This document shows, piece by piece, positions 45,907 through 54,872 of a stretch of DNA of 64,000 bases. The position numbers were made by a program, and so were the translations under genes. The notes beneath the pieces were generated by a model. It searched no databases. It was not told where the DNA came from and saw only the letters and a program-made list of their open reading frames with translations. Source of the DNA: Acetobacteraceae bacterium. GTDB lineage: Bacteria; Pseudomonadota; Alphaproteobacteria; Acetobacterales; Acetobacteraceae. Position 1 is the stretch's first letter, and each line of letters opens with the position of its first letter. The DNA is taken from positions 1 to 64,000 of the forward strand of contig JAIXWG010000041.1 in NCBI GenBank assembly GCA_027482245.1. The letters are read 5' to 3'.

Positions 45907-48060
45907 TCATCGCCCCTCCCGCCGCCAGGCCACCAGCGCCAGGCCCAGCACCAGGGGCAGCGCCAGCCAGGGCGGCAGCAGCGGCAGGGCGGTGATGCCC
46001 GTCACGGTGTGGTCGGCGTTGCGGCGGAGCCCGATCCAGCCGGGGCCCGGAGTCGCGCCGCCATGCTGGTCCCGCCCCATCGCCACGCGGCGCAGTTCCG
46101 GCACCAGCGGCTGGGCGTCGGTGCCGAGCCAGCGCACCGCGCCGCCGGTCGCCTCCGCCAGCGGCCGCAGGCGCGATTCATCGGCGCGCAGGTCCGCGAC
46201 CTCCATCGGGTTCGGGGCCTCGGCGGCGGCGAAGGCGGTGCGGCGGCCATCGGCGGCCTGCCAGACGCCGGCCTGCACGGCCGGCATCTCCACCACCGCG
46301 CGCCCGCCGCCCCGCGATTCGGCCTGCTGGCGGGTGACGGTGCCGTCCGGGGCGGTGATGGTGATCTCGGGCGGCGGACCGGCGTCCAGGCTGCGGCGGA
46401 CGACGGTCAGGTGGCCCTGGTCGATCCGCGCCGTCAGGTCCTCCTCCTCCAGCTCCGGCTCCTTCATCGTCCAGTGGGCGATGCGGCGGAGCAGTTCCTG
46501 CTGCGGCCCGCCGCCATCATGGCCGCGGGACCAGAGCCAGATGTGGTCGGAGAGCATGAGCGCGACGCGGCCCTCGCCGACGCGGTCCAGCACCATCAGC
46601 GGCGTGCCGTTGGGGCCTTCCATCACCGTGCTGCCGGCGCGGGCATCGGCGCGCATGGCGCGGTACCAGCGGCCCCAGGTGGCGTCCGCCAGGGCAGGGC
46701 CGAGGACATTGGCGCCGGGCAGGCCCTCCGTCACGGGATGCCGGGCGCCGGTTTCCGTCACCATCGGCCGGAAGGGCTGTTCCAGCAGCGCCGCCTGCAC
46801 CGCCCCGGCGCCGGTCGGCGGGCGGGCGGGCAGGATCTGGCCGAGGGGCGTGGAGGCGAGGCTCGTCGGCCCCGCGAATTCCGGCCCGACCGACATCAGC
46901 AGCGCGCCGCCGCCGCGCACGTAGTCCGCGATGTTGCGCAGGTAGACCGGCGGCAGCAGGCCGCGATTGGCGAAGCGGTCGAAGACGATCAGGTCGAATT
47001 CGCGGAGCTTGACCTGGAACAGCTCCCGCACCGGGAAGGCGATCAGCGCCAGCTCATGCAGGGGCGTGAGGTCGTCCTTCTCCGGCGGCCGGAGAATCGT
47101 GAAGTGGACGAGATCGACGTTGGGGTCGGCCTTCAGCAGCCGCCGCCAGGTGCGCTGCCCCGCATGGGGCTCGCCGGACACCAGCAGCACCCGCAGCCGG
47201 TCCCGCACGCCGTTGATGGAGACGACGGCGCGGTTGTTGATCTCGCTGACCTCGCCGGGCCGCGTCTCGGCGGTGATCTCCACCACCGTCGGCCCGCCGC
47301 GCTCGATCGGCACGGCGATGCGGTGCTCCCGTCCCACGGGCACGGATTCGACGCGGGGCGGCTGGCCGTCGCGCCGGATGGTCAGGCGCGCGGCGCCGCC
47401 GGGCGGCGCGCCCTGGTCCTCTACCACTACGCGGAGTTCGACGGGCCGGCCGACGATGCCGAAACCGGGGGCTTCGACGACCCTGATGCGCCGATCCACC
47501 TCGCCCGGCCGTCCCGGAAGCAACAGGTGAAAGGGCGCGTCGAGCGTCGGCGCAGGCGGGATGTCGTGCACCTGGCCATCCGTCAGCGCCACCACGCCAG
47601 CGAGGCGCGCGCGCGGGATGTCGGCCAGCGCGCGTTCCATGGCGCTGAACAGCCGCGTGCCCTGGTTGCCGCCCTCCGGCACCTCCACGGTGCGGAGTTC
47701 GAGTTCGGGCAGGCGGCGCGCGCGGGCTTCGATCTGCTCCCGTGCCGCGGTGATCTGCGCCTCCCGCGGGCCCAGCACGGCGCTGTCGCTGCGGTCCACC
47801 ACCAGCAGGGCGATGTCGGGCCGCGTCTCCCGCGTCTCCTCCACCAGCCGGGGATTGGCGAGTGCCAGCACCAGCGCGGCGAAGGCCAGCGTGCGAAGCC
47901 AGATGCCCGGCGCGGGGGCCCAGGCGGCCGCGCCCGCGCTGTTCCGCACCACGCGCAGCAGCCCCGGCAGCAGCGCCACCAGCGCCAGCGCCGCCAGGGC
48001 CGCCAGCAGCCACAGCGGGATGACGGGCGCGAAGTCGATGCCAGCCAGCGCCTGCTTCAT
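45907..48060 (-). CDS. Large membrane protein with vWA-like and glutamine amidotransferase-like regions
   Basis: A 717-residue protein. N-terminal spans (VIPLWLLAALAALALVALLPGLL and LRTLAFAALVLALANPRL) precede a vWA-like region (DIALLVVDRSDSAVLG, then VVALTDGQVHDIP), a beta-sandwich, and a class I amidotransferase-like segment (FDLIVFDRFANRGLLPPVYLRNIADYVRGGGALL in parts) without an obvious catalytic Cys. A final span (ALPLLPPWLALPLVLGLALVAW) closes it. Such proteins follow DUF4159 and DUF58 genes and are linked to envelope or metal-protein assembly with MoxR. Function not established. Confidence 0.78.
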   Translation of the reverse strand: MKQALAGIDFAPVIPLWLLAALAALALVALLPGLLRVVRNSAGAAAWAPAPGIWLRTLAFAALVLALANPRLVEETRETRPDIALLVVDRSDSAVLGPREAQITAAREQIEARARRLPELELRTVEVPEGGNQGTRLFSAMERALADIPRARLAGVVALTDGQVHDIPPAPTLDAPFHLLLPGRPGEVDRRIRVVEAPGFGIVGRPVELRVVVEDQGAPPGGAARLTIRRDGQPPRVESVPVGREHRIAVPIERGGPTVVEITAETRPGEVSEINNRAVVSINGVRDRLRVLLVSGEPHAGQRTWRRLLKADPNVDLVHFTILRPPEKDDLTPLHELALIAFPVRELFQVKLREFDLIVFDRFANRGLLPPVYLRNIADYVRGGGALLMSVGPEFAGPTSLASTPLGQILPARPPTGAGAVQAALLEQPFRPMVTETGARHPVTEGLPGANVLGPALADATWGRWYRAMRADARAGSTVMEGPNGTPLMVLDRVGEGRVALMLSDHIWLWSRGHDGGGPQQELLRRIAHWTMKEPELEEEDLTARIDQGHLTVVRRSLDAGPPPEITITAPDGTVTRQQAESRGGGRAVVEMPAVQAGVWQAADGRRTAFAAAEAPNPMEVADLRADESRLRPLAEATGGAVRWLGTDAQPLVPELRRVAMGRDQHGGATPGPGWIGLRRNADHTVTGITALPLLPPWLALPLVLGLALVAWRREGR

Positions 48061-48184
48061 TGTCTCGTGCCCTCAGGCGCCGGGCGCCGGCTCCGCCGGC
48101 TTGGCTCGCCGGACGACCGGCGGGGCGCATTCGCGCCCTCGGTCGGCTTCGCCGCCCGCCAGAAATCCATCTCGTCACCCGCCC

Positions 48185-50920
48185 TCAATTCCCGAGCCTT
48201 TCCAGGATGGCCGGCACATGGACCTGGTCGCCCTTGTAGTTGCCGGTCAGGGCGTACATCACGAGGTTGGTGCCGAAGCGGTAGGCCAGCGTCCGCTGCC
48301 GCGCGCCGCCGGGGATGACGGCATAGGGGTTGTTGCCCCGCGCATCGATCGCCCAGGCGGAGGCCCAGTCATGGCCCCCGATGATCACGGGGCTGACGCT
48401 GTCATTCGCCCGGTCCTGTTCCCGCGCCACCCAGACGCTGCCCCCGGTGAAGCGGCCCGGCAGGTCCTGCAGCAGGTAGAAGGCGCGCTTCAGCACATGG
48501 TCCTCCGGCACCGGCGCCAGCGGCGGCATGGAGAGATCACGCGTGAGCCGCCGCAGCGCGGCGCGCGACCCTGGGGAGAAACCCTCGCCCGATCCCTCGT
48601 CCCGCGTGTCGAACAGGATGATGCCGCCATTGCGCATGAAGCCGTTCAGCGCGGCCGCCGCGGCGGCGCTCGGTGCCTGCGCGTCGCCCAGCACCGGCCA
48701 GTAGAGCAGCGGGAAGAAGGCGAGGTCGTCGCGCCCAGGCGTCACCGGCAGCGGGTCCGCCAGCGCCGCCGCGGTGCGGCGGTTCACGAAGTCAGACAGG
48801 CCGACCAGGCCCGTGCGGCTCACCTCATCCACCGCCGCGTCGCCGGTGACGACATAGGCGAGGCGCGTGGCCAGCGCCGCGTTGCCGTCCTGCGCCAGGG
48901 CCGGCCCGGCCAGCATCGCGCCTATCAGCACGGCCCCAGCCATCGCCCGGCTACGCCCGCGCCCGACCAGGCCACGCAGCAGCAGCGAGATGATCATGTC
49001 CGCGACCAGCAGCAGCATGGCCGCCGCCAGCAGCCAGGGGCCGAGGTCGCGTTCCGCCGGCACGCCGCCGATCGTCGTCGTCGCCGTCCCGGCGGGAATC
49101 CCTGTCACCACCCGGGGCGCGGGCACCCCCGCGCCGAGGTTCAGCGCGCGCCGATGCGCGGCCTCCCCGCCCGCGCCGCTGCCGTACCAGCCCGGCGGGT
49201 GGCGGGGGGAGGGGGCCTCGTTCTCGATCCGCGCGGGCGGGATGGGCTGCGCGCCGGGTTGCGGCGGGCCGAGCCGGCCGAAGCCGTCCAGCGTCTCGAA
49301 GGGCGGCAGGGGGGCCTCCCCATCGGCGCCGCCGACGCCGGCGGAGAGGGTAACGAGGCGCTTCATCATCTCCACGAACAGGCCCGAGAGCGGCAGGTTC
49401 GACCATTCGGCATTGGCGGTGACATGGAACATCACGATCCGCCCCGCGCCCCTGTTGTCCCAGGTCACCAGCGGCGTGCCATCCGCCAGCCGTGCCCAGG
49501 TATGGCCCGTCAGGCGCGCGGAGGGCTCCGCCAGCACCTGGCGTTCGACGGTGACCTCCGGCGGCGGCATCAGCCCCTGGAAGGGCGAGCCTTCGGGGAA
49601 GGCGGCCAGGGTCTGCGGCCTTTCCCAGGACAGCGCGCCGCCCAGCTGCCGTTCGCCCGCGCGCAGCGGCACCGGCATCAGCGTGTCCGGCGCCTCCGCC
49701 AGCCGCGGGCCGGCGAAGCGCACCAGCGTGCCGCCGGCCTCGATCCAGCGCGTCAGCTGCTCCCGCTCCCGCCCCTCATTCACCGGGCGGTCGGCCAGCA
49801 CCAGCACGGAAAGCCGCCGCGCCAGCAGCCCTTCCAAGGAGCCGCGCCGCAGTTCCGCATGGGGCGCCAGCGCACGGTCGAGGTAGAACAGCTCCCCGAT
49901 GAGCGGCACATCCGCCGCCGCTTCCTCGCCGCCCGCGATCAGGCCCACGGGGCGGCGGCGGAAGCGTTCATCCAGTAGCACCGTGGCATTGGCGCCGGTG
50001 ACGCCATCGAGGTCGAGCCGCACCACCTGGTTGCGGATCTCGAGGGGCAGGGGCATCGCCGCCTCGGCCTCCGTCGCGCCAGCCGGGATCGGCACCACGG
50101 CGCGGTCGAGCGTGCGGCCATCGCCGGTGCGCGCCAGCACCACGGCTTCCGACGCGATGGGCAGGGGCGTGGTGCGGACGGTCAGCACCAGGCGATCGGC
50201 CTCGCCTCGCGGGGGCGGCAGCACGCGGGTCGGACGGCCCTCGGAGCGCGCGAGGGTCAGCGTGCCGCCGGCGGCGAGCGCCTCGGCCAGGGCGGCGAAG
50301 CCGCGCGCCTCGCCGGCCTCATGCTCGATGCCATCGGCGACGTAGAAGGTGGCGAAGGGGCCGGCATGCTGGGCGCGCCAGGCGGTCAGGGCCTCCCGCG
50401 CCGCGGCCCGGTCCGGCGCCCAGGGCTTGGGGCGCAGCGCGGCCAGGCGGGACCGCAATTCCTCCGCCGGCATCAGGCCGGTGATGCGCGGCGCTTCCGG
50501 CACGGCGGGGGGCGCGGTCAGCAGCAGGGCGGTGCGGCGGCCGGCGCGCGCCGCGGCGTCCAGCACCGATTCGACGGAAGCGAGCCGGTCCGGCCAATCC
50601 GCAGCGGCGGCCCAGCCATCATCGATCGCGACCAGCAGCGGGCCCTGCCCGCCCTCGCCCGCCGTCGCGTTCCACACCGGCCGCGCCAGCCCCAGGATGA
50701 TCAGCGCCGCCGCCGCCAGCCGCAGCGCCAGCAGCCACCAGGGGGTGCGGGAGGGGGTTTCCTCCGGCGCCGGCAATTCCTGCAGCAGGCGCAGCGCGGG
50801 GAAGGATTGGCGCTTGGGCGCCGGCGGCGTGACGCGCAGCAGCCACCAGAGGATCGGCAGCAGCGCGAGCGCCGTCAGCAGCCAGGGCGCGGCGAAGGCG
50901 ATGGGGCCGAGGGTCAGCAT
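48185..50920 (-). CDS. DUF4159 domain protein with BatA-type N-terminus
   Basis: A 911-residue membrane protein. The start, FAAPWLLTALALLPILWWLLRVTPP, is the aerotolerance-regulator (BatA) N-terminal signature, with a second span (WWLLALRLAAAALIILGLARP). A central vWA-like part follows, then a span near 670 (LGPWLLAAAMLLLVADMIISLLL in parts) and a C-terminal DUF4159 (YVVTGDAAVDEVSRTGLVGL, ALNGFMRNGGIILFDTRDEG). DUF4159 resembles amidotransferase-fold domains. It lies between DUF58 and the 717-residue protein. Confidence 0.85.
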   Translation of the reverse strand: MLTLGPIAFAAPWLLTALALLPILWWLLRVTPPAPKRQSFPALRLLQELPAPEETPSRTPWWLLALRLAAAALIILGLARPVWNATAGEGGQGPLLVAIDDGWAAAADWPDRLASVESVLDAAARAGRRTALLLTAPPAVPEAPRITGLMPAEELRSRLAALRPKPWAPDRAAAREALTAWRAQHAGPFATFYVADGIEHEAGEARGFAALAEALAAGGTLTLARSEGRPTRVLPPPRGEADRLVLTVRTTPLPIASEAVVLARTGDGRTLDRAVVPIPAGATEAEAAMPLPLEIRNQVVRLDLDGVTGANATVLLDERFRRRPVGLIAGGEEAAADVPLIGELFYLDRALAPHAELRRGSLEGLLARRLSVLVLADRPVNEGREREQLTRWIEAGGTLVRFAGPRLAEAPDTLMPVPLRAGERQLGGALSWERPQTLAAFPEGSPFQGLMPPPEVTVERQVLAEPSARLTGHTWARLADGTPLVTWDNRGAGRIVMFHVTANAEWSNLPLSGLFVEMMKRLVTLSAGVGGADGEAPLPPFETLDGFGRLGPPQPGAQPIPPARIENEAPSPRHPPGWYGSGAGGEAAHRRALNLGAGVPAPRVVTGIPAGTATTTIGGVPAERDLGPWLLAAAMLLLVADMIISLLLRGLVGRGRSRAMAGAVLIGAMLAGPALAQDGNAALATRLAYVVTGDAAVDEVSRTGLVGLSDFVNRRTAAALADPLPVTPGRDDLAFFPLLYWPVLGDAQAPSAAAAAALNGFMRNGGIILFDTRDEGSGEGFSPGSRAALRRLTRDLSMPPLAPVPEDHVLKRAFYLLQDLPGRFTGGSVWVAREQDRANDSVSPVIIGGHDWASAWAIDARGNNPYAVIPGGARQRTLAYRFGTNLVMYALTGNYKGDQVHVPAILERLGN

Positions 50921-50938
50921 GGGATCGAGGGCCTGAAG

Positions 50939-50965
50939 CCCTCTCCCCCCTCAAAGGGGAGAGGG
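50939..50965. repeat. REP-like hairpin between DUF58 and DUF4159 genes
   Basis: CCCTCTCCCC and GGGGAGAGGG pair across a 7-base loop (50949-50955), followed by TTGGGGGAGGGGG. This layout is typical of short palindromic intergenic repeats found in many copies in proteobacterial genomes. It may modulate expression within the operon. Confidence 0.5.
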
Positions 50966-50993
50966 TTGGGGGAGGGGGGAGGGATGACCCCGC

Positions 50994-51872
50994 TCATTGC
51001 GGCGCCAGCGCCTGGTGCAGGGCCAGCAGCGCGGCTTCCGGCGGCTGGTCGGTGCGGTGCGTCGCGAAACTCCAGCCCGCGGCGGCGGCGATGGCGGCGA
51101 GGCCGGCGCGGTGCCGGGCCAGGCGCTCCACATAGACCTCCCGCACCGATTCCACCCGCGGCACGAGTGCGGCGGCGAGGCCGGCGGTCACCTCCTCGAA
51201 CCGGATGCGGCCGGCATAGGGCAGCGTCTCCTCCGCCGGGTCGATGACCTGCAGCAGATGGCCGCGCACCCCCTGGGCCGACAACGCGCCCAGCGCGCGG
51301 CGAGTCTCCTCCAGCCGCCCCCAGAAATCGCCGAACAGCACGGCGCGGGCGTGGCGGGCGATGCGGGGGTCCTCCGGCACGGGCGCCATGGCGGCCATGG
51401 AATCGGCGATCTGCGGCAGGGCGCCGCGGCCGGCGAAGGGGCGGGGCAGGCCGAAGAGCCGCACGCGCTCACCCCCCCGCAGCAGCAGCGCGGCCAGCGC
51501 CAGCAGCAGCAGGTCGGCGCGGAGCTGCTTCGGCGGCACCTCCGGCCCGCTGCGCCAGGCCATGCCGGCATCGGCGGCGCGCCACAGCGCGACGGTCTGC
51601 GCGGCCTCCCACTCGGTCTCCCGGATGAAGAGGCGGTCGGACTTGCCGGATTGCCGCCAGTCGATCCGGCTGGCCTGGTCGCCGGCGACATAGGGGCGGA
51701 ACTGCCAGAAGGCCTCCCCGGGCCCGGCGCGGCGGCGGCCATGGATGCCGGGCATCACCGTCGCGGCCACCCGCTCGGCCTCCACCAGCAGGGGCGGCAG
51801 GCGTGCGCCCAGCTGCTCCGCCCAGGGGATCGTCAGCCGGGTCGAGGAGGAGGGGGGCGCGGGGCTAGCCAA
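50994..51872 (-). CDS. DUF58 domain protein
   Basis: A 292-residue DUF58 protein. The family motif appears as GEAFWQFRPYVAGDQASRIDWRQSGKSDRLFIRETE in parts, with the Trp/Arg core. DUF58 proteins work with MoxR ATPases, probably presenting vWA-type partners. The start appears to be TTG at 51872, overlapping the MoxR stop by 8 bp; no in-frame ATG fits as well. The product should be mainly cytoplasmic or membrane-associated. Confidence 0.87.
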   Translation of the reverse strand: MASPAPPSSSTRLTIPWAEQLGARLPPLLVEAERVAATVMPGIHGRRRAGPGEAFWQFRPYVAGDQASRIDWRQSGKSDRLFIRETEWEAAQTVALWRAADAGMAWRSGPEVPPKQLRADLLLLALAALLLRGGERVRLFGLPRPFAGRGALPQIADSMAAMAPVPEDPRIARHARAVLFGDFWGRLEETRRALGALSAQGVRGHLLQVIDPAEETLPYAGRIRFEEVTAGLAAALVPRVESVREVYVERLARHRAGLAAIAAAAGWSFATHRTDQPPEAALLALHQALAPQ

Positions 51873-52869
51873 GCTGCGCCTTCAGCACATCGAGCACTTC
51901 CGACAGCTTCACCCCATCCGCCCGCGCCGAGAAATTCAGCGCCATCCGGTGCCGCAGCACCGGCTCCGCCAGCGCTAGCACATCGTCCACGCTGGGGGAG
52001 AGGCGGCCCTGGAGCACGGCGCGCGCGCGCGTCGCCAGCATCAGCGCCTGGGCGGCCCGGGGGCCGGGGCCATAGGCCAGGTGCTGGCGGATCTGCTCGA
52101 TCTCCGTCGTCTCCGGCCGCGCGCTGCGCACCAGGCGCAGGATGGCGTCCAGCACTTGCTCCCCCACCGGCAGGCGGCGGATCAGCAGCTGCGCGGCGGC
52201 GAGTTCGGCGCCCGTCATGGCGGGTTGCGGCTTCGCCTCCTTCGCCCCCGTCGTCGCCAGCAGCATGGCGCGTTCGGCGGCCAGGTCGGGGTAGCCGACA
52301 TCGATCTCCAGCAGGAAGCGGTCGAGCTGGGCTTCCGGCAGGGGGTAGGTGCCTTCCTGCTCGATCGGGTTCTGCGTCGCCAGCACATGGAAGGGGGCGG
52401 GCAGGGGGTGGACCTCACCCGCGATGGCCACCTTGTGCTCCTGCATCGCCTGGAGGAGCGCGGATTGGGTGCGGGGGCTGGCGCGGTTGATCTCATCCGC
52501 CATCAGCAGCTGGCAGAAGACCGGGCCCTTGATGAAGCGGAAGTGGCGGCGCCCATGCGCATCCTCCTCCAGCACCTCCGACCCCAATATGTCGGACGGC
52601 ATCAGGTCCGGCGTGAACTGGACGCGGCGGGCATCGAGGCCCAGCACCGTGCCCAGCGTCTCCACCAGCTTGGTCTTGCCGAGGCCCGGGACACCGACCA
52701 GCAGCACATGCCCGCCGGAGAGCAGGGTGATGAGCGTCCGCTCCACCACCGTCTCCTGCCCGAAGATGACGCGCCCGACCCCGTCCCGGACCCGGGCCAG
52801 CCGGTCCGCCAGCGATTCGGCCTCCCGGATGAGAGATTCAGCCTCCGCGGCGTCGGCCACTTCCACCAT
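51865..52869 (-). CDS. MoxR-family AAA+ ATPase
   Basis: A 334-residue AAA+ protein with Walker A GVPGLGKTKLVE, Walker B LLMADEINRASPRTQ, sensor NPIEQEGTYPLPEAQLDRF and the C-terminal lid helix domain. MoxR ATPases remodel or insert cofactors into partner proteins, with DUF58/vWA proteins encoded nearby as here. The frame is open to 53220, but the ATG at 52869 has GGGAG ten bases upstream and gives the usual family length. It heads the minus-strand operon and is divergent from the DUF1285 gene. Confidence 0.9.
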   Translation of the reverse strand: MVEVADAAEAESLIREAESLADRLARVRDGVGRVIFGQETVVERTLITLLSGGHVLLVGVPGLGKTKLVETLGTVLGLDARRVQFTPDLMPSDILGSEVLEEDAHGRRHFRFIKGPVFCQLLMADEINRASPRTQSALLQAMQEHKVAIAGEVHPLPAPFHVLATQNPIEQEGTYPLPEAQLDRFLLEIDVGYPDLAAERAMLLATTGAKEAKPQPAMTGAELAAAQLLIRRLPVGEQVLDAILRLVRSARPETTEIEQIRQHLAYGPGPRAAQALMLATRARAVLQGRLSPSVDDVLALAEPVLRHRMALNFSARADGVKLSEVLDVLKAQLG

Positions 52870-53059
52870 GCGGGTCAGGCTCCCTATATGCGGTCCGTTC
52901 GATATGGGGTGAGTATCCACCTCGCCCATGCCTGGCGCCACATTGCTGTGCATCAAAGCGTCACGCTTCGATGCCGGCCGGTCGGCCCGGGGGCAGTGTG
53001 GTGTGGCTGGGGAGCCAGGGGTCGCAAGGCCCGCGGGGTCACGGGGTGCGGAAGGTGTG

Positions 53060-53749
53060 ATGAACGAAGCGCGACGTGACGAGACGTCCCCTGGGGCGCT
53101 CAATGGTGTGCAGGCGAAAGGGCGCGAGGCCCGGATGCCGGCGATGCCCCGCCTCAAGCAGACCCAGGCCGCGGAGCGGCCAAACCAGCATTGCGGCGAT
53201 TTCTCCATGCGCATCGCCAAGGACGGGACCTGGTTCTACCGGGGCAGCCCGATCGGGCGGAAGGAGCTGGTCTGCCTCTTCGCCTCCGTCCTGAAGCGGG
53301 AGGAGGATGGCAGCTACTGGCTCGAGACCCCCGTGGAGCGCGGGCGGATCGAGGTGGATGACGCGCCCTTCGTGGCGGTCGAGATGTGGTGGCGCACCTG
53401 CGCCGACCCCTTCGCGCCGCTCGGCGCCGCCGCGGCCGAGCCCCGGCAATGCCTGACCTTCCGCACCAACCTGGATGAGATGGTGACCGCGGATGCCGAG
53501 CATCCGATCCGCGTGACGATCGATCCCGTGTCGCGGGAGCCCCGCCCCTACATCACCGTCCGCCCGGGGCTGGAGGCGCGGATCAACCGCGCGGTGTTCT
53601 ACGAACTGGTGGCCCTCGCCCAGCCGGAGACGGTGGAGGGGAAGGACGTGCTCGGCGTCTGGTCGGAAGGCGTCTTCTTCCCGATCGACGATGCGCCCAC
53701 GGCCCAGCAGGACGACGAGGACGACACCTACGACCAGGCGGCGGAGTGA
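53060..53749 (+). CDS. DUF1285 domain protein
   Basis: A 229-residue protein. The family core reads CGDFSMRIAKDGTWFYRGSPIGRKELVCLFASVL in parts, then GSYWLETPVERGRIEVDDAPFV. DUF1285 structures are small two-lobed proteins that bind nucleic-acid- or ligand-like molecules, with no firm role. GGAAGGTGTG precedes the ATG at 53060; upstream frame residues overlap the divergent promoter. It is coupled to the Nudix gene by 4 bp, an order conserved in many alphaproteobacteria near MoxR. Confidence 0.87.
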   Translation: MNEARRDETSPGALNGVQAKGREARMPAMPRLKQTQAAERPNQHCGDFSMRIAKDGTWFYRGSPIGRKELVCLFASVLKREEDGSYWLETPVERGRIEVDDAPFVAVEMWWRTCADPFAPLGAAAAEPRQCLTFRTNLDEMVTADAEHPIRVTIDPVSREPRPYITVRPGLEARINRAVFYELVALAQPETVEGKDVLGVWSEGVFFPIDDAPTAQQDDEDDTYDQAAE

Positions 53750-54387
53750 GCGGCGCCGCCGGAAAGGCGCTGCTGCCCCTGCCACGCCTGCCGAGCCGGG
53801 AGGAGATCGCCGCCCGCCTCGCCGATCCCGCCGCCCTGGCACTCGCGAAGGACAGCACCTTCGAGGAGCGGGACATCTTCGTCATCCGCCCGGACGGGCC
53901 GGTGGCGGCTGCCGTGCTGATCCCGATCGTGTGGCATGAGGCCGGGCCCGGCATCCTGCTGACGCTTCGCTCCGACCGCCTCTCCTCCCATGCCGGGCAG
54001 GTCGCCTTCCCCGGCGGGCGGATCGAGGCGGGGGAGACGGCGGAAGCGGCCGCGCTGCGGGAGGCGGCGGAGGAGGTGGGCCTCGACCCCCGCCTGCCGG
54101 AGATCGTGGGGGCGCTGCCGGAGCATCTGACCGGCACGGGCTACCGCGTGACGCCGGTGGTCGCCTTCCTCGACCCGCCCCTGTCCCTGTCGCCGGAGCC
54201 CGGGGAGGTGCAGGCGATCTTCGAACTGCCGCTCGCCACCGTGCTCGACCCCGCCGCGCCGGCGCTGAAGTCGCGGGAGGTGCGGGGCAAGATGCGCAGC
54301 TACTGGGTCTGGCCGCACGACACCCATCTGATCTGGGGTGCGACCGCCGCCATGCTGATGGGCCTGGCCCGTGTGCTGAGAGGCTGA
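53746..54387 (+). CDS. CoA pyrophosphatase (Nudix hydrolase)
   Basis: A 213-residue Nudix enzyme. The Nudix box is GGRIEAGETAEAAALREAAE then EVGL, matching GX5EX7REUXEEXGU. The preceding LLTLRSDRLSSHAGQVAFPG is the signature of the CoA-hydrolysing subgroup (UPF0035), which cleaves CoA to phosphopantetheine and 3',5'-ADP. GTG 53746 overlaps the DUF1285 stop. The enzyme acts in the cytoplasm in turnover of CoA or oxidised CoA. Confidence 0.92.
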   Translation: MSGAAGKALLPLPRLPSREEIAARLADPAALALAKDSTFEERDIFVIRPDGPVAAAVLIPIVWHEAGPGILLTLRSDRLSSHAGQVAFPGGRIEAGETAEAAALREAAEEVGLDPRLPEIVGALPEHLTGTGYRVTPVVAFLDPPLSLSPEPGEVQAIFELPLATVLDPAAPALKSREVRGKMRSYWVWPHDTHLIWGATAAMLMGLARVLRG

Positions 54388-54617
54388 GGCCGGCGCTTCG
54401 GGTTGCGCCAGGGAATGAAGCCCTCCGTCAGCACATGGGCACGCGCCCCCGGCCATTGCGCATCGGCGAGCGTTCGGGCGAGGGCGGGGGGAAGCGGCTT
54501 CACGGGCATCGGGCACCTGTCACGTCGTTGCCGTGACGCTAGGATCGGTGCCGGGCCCGGGTCGAAGAGACGCTTCCTCTCGCCGCCATCGGCAACGCCT
54601 TGGGGAATGTTCCGGTC

Positions 54618-54872
54618 ATGATGGCGGTCGCCGACATCCTGCTGATGCTGCTGCCGCTGGGCCTGTTCCTGGCCTGGCGAAGGCTGCGGCCGCGCGCCGC
54701 CACCGGGCCCTCGCCGGGGCTCGTGCTGGCGCTGGCGCTGGGGGCCGCGGCCGGGATCGGGGCGGCGATCTGGTTCGGGACCGAAGGCGCGATGGGGCGG
54801 GGCGAGGCCTATGTGCCGGCGACGCTCGCGCCCGATGGCACCATCACGCCGGGGCATGGGGAGCGGCGATGA
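54618..54872 (+). CDS. Small membrane protein (DUF6111-like)
   Basis: An 84-residue protein with two membrane spans: MAVADILLMLLPLGLFLAW and LVLALALGAAAGIGAAIWFG, then a polar tail with GRGEAYVPATLAPDGTITPG. Placement between the CoA-Nudix and CCA-adding genes is typical of the small DUF6111-type protein in Rhodospirillales, but I name the family from context. ATG 54618 follows GGGGAATG; a TTG at 54600 would add six residues. The stop overlaps the next start. Confidence 0.65.
   Translation: MMAVADILLMLLPLGLFLAWRRLRPRAATGPSPGLVLALALGAAAGIGAAIWFGTEGAMGRGEAYVPATLAPDGTITPGHGERR

Noticed and set aside
48061..48184. GC-rich palindromic stretch between the 717- and 911-residue genes
   Set aside because: Several short CGCCGG-type pairings, but no defined ends or second copy in the window, so not called as a repeat.
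54300..54513. Possible 70-residue minus-strand gene (MPVKPLPPALARTLADAQWP...) between the Nudix and membrane-protein genes
   Set aside because: A weak AGGTG leader exists, but a third of the frame is antisense to the Nudix gene and no family is recognised. The 230-bp gap here may hold it, but the evidence is not enough.
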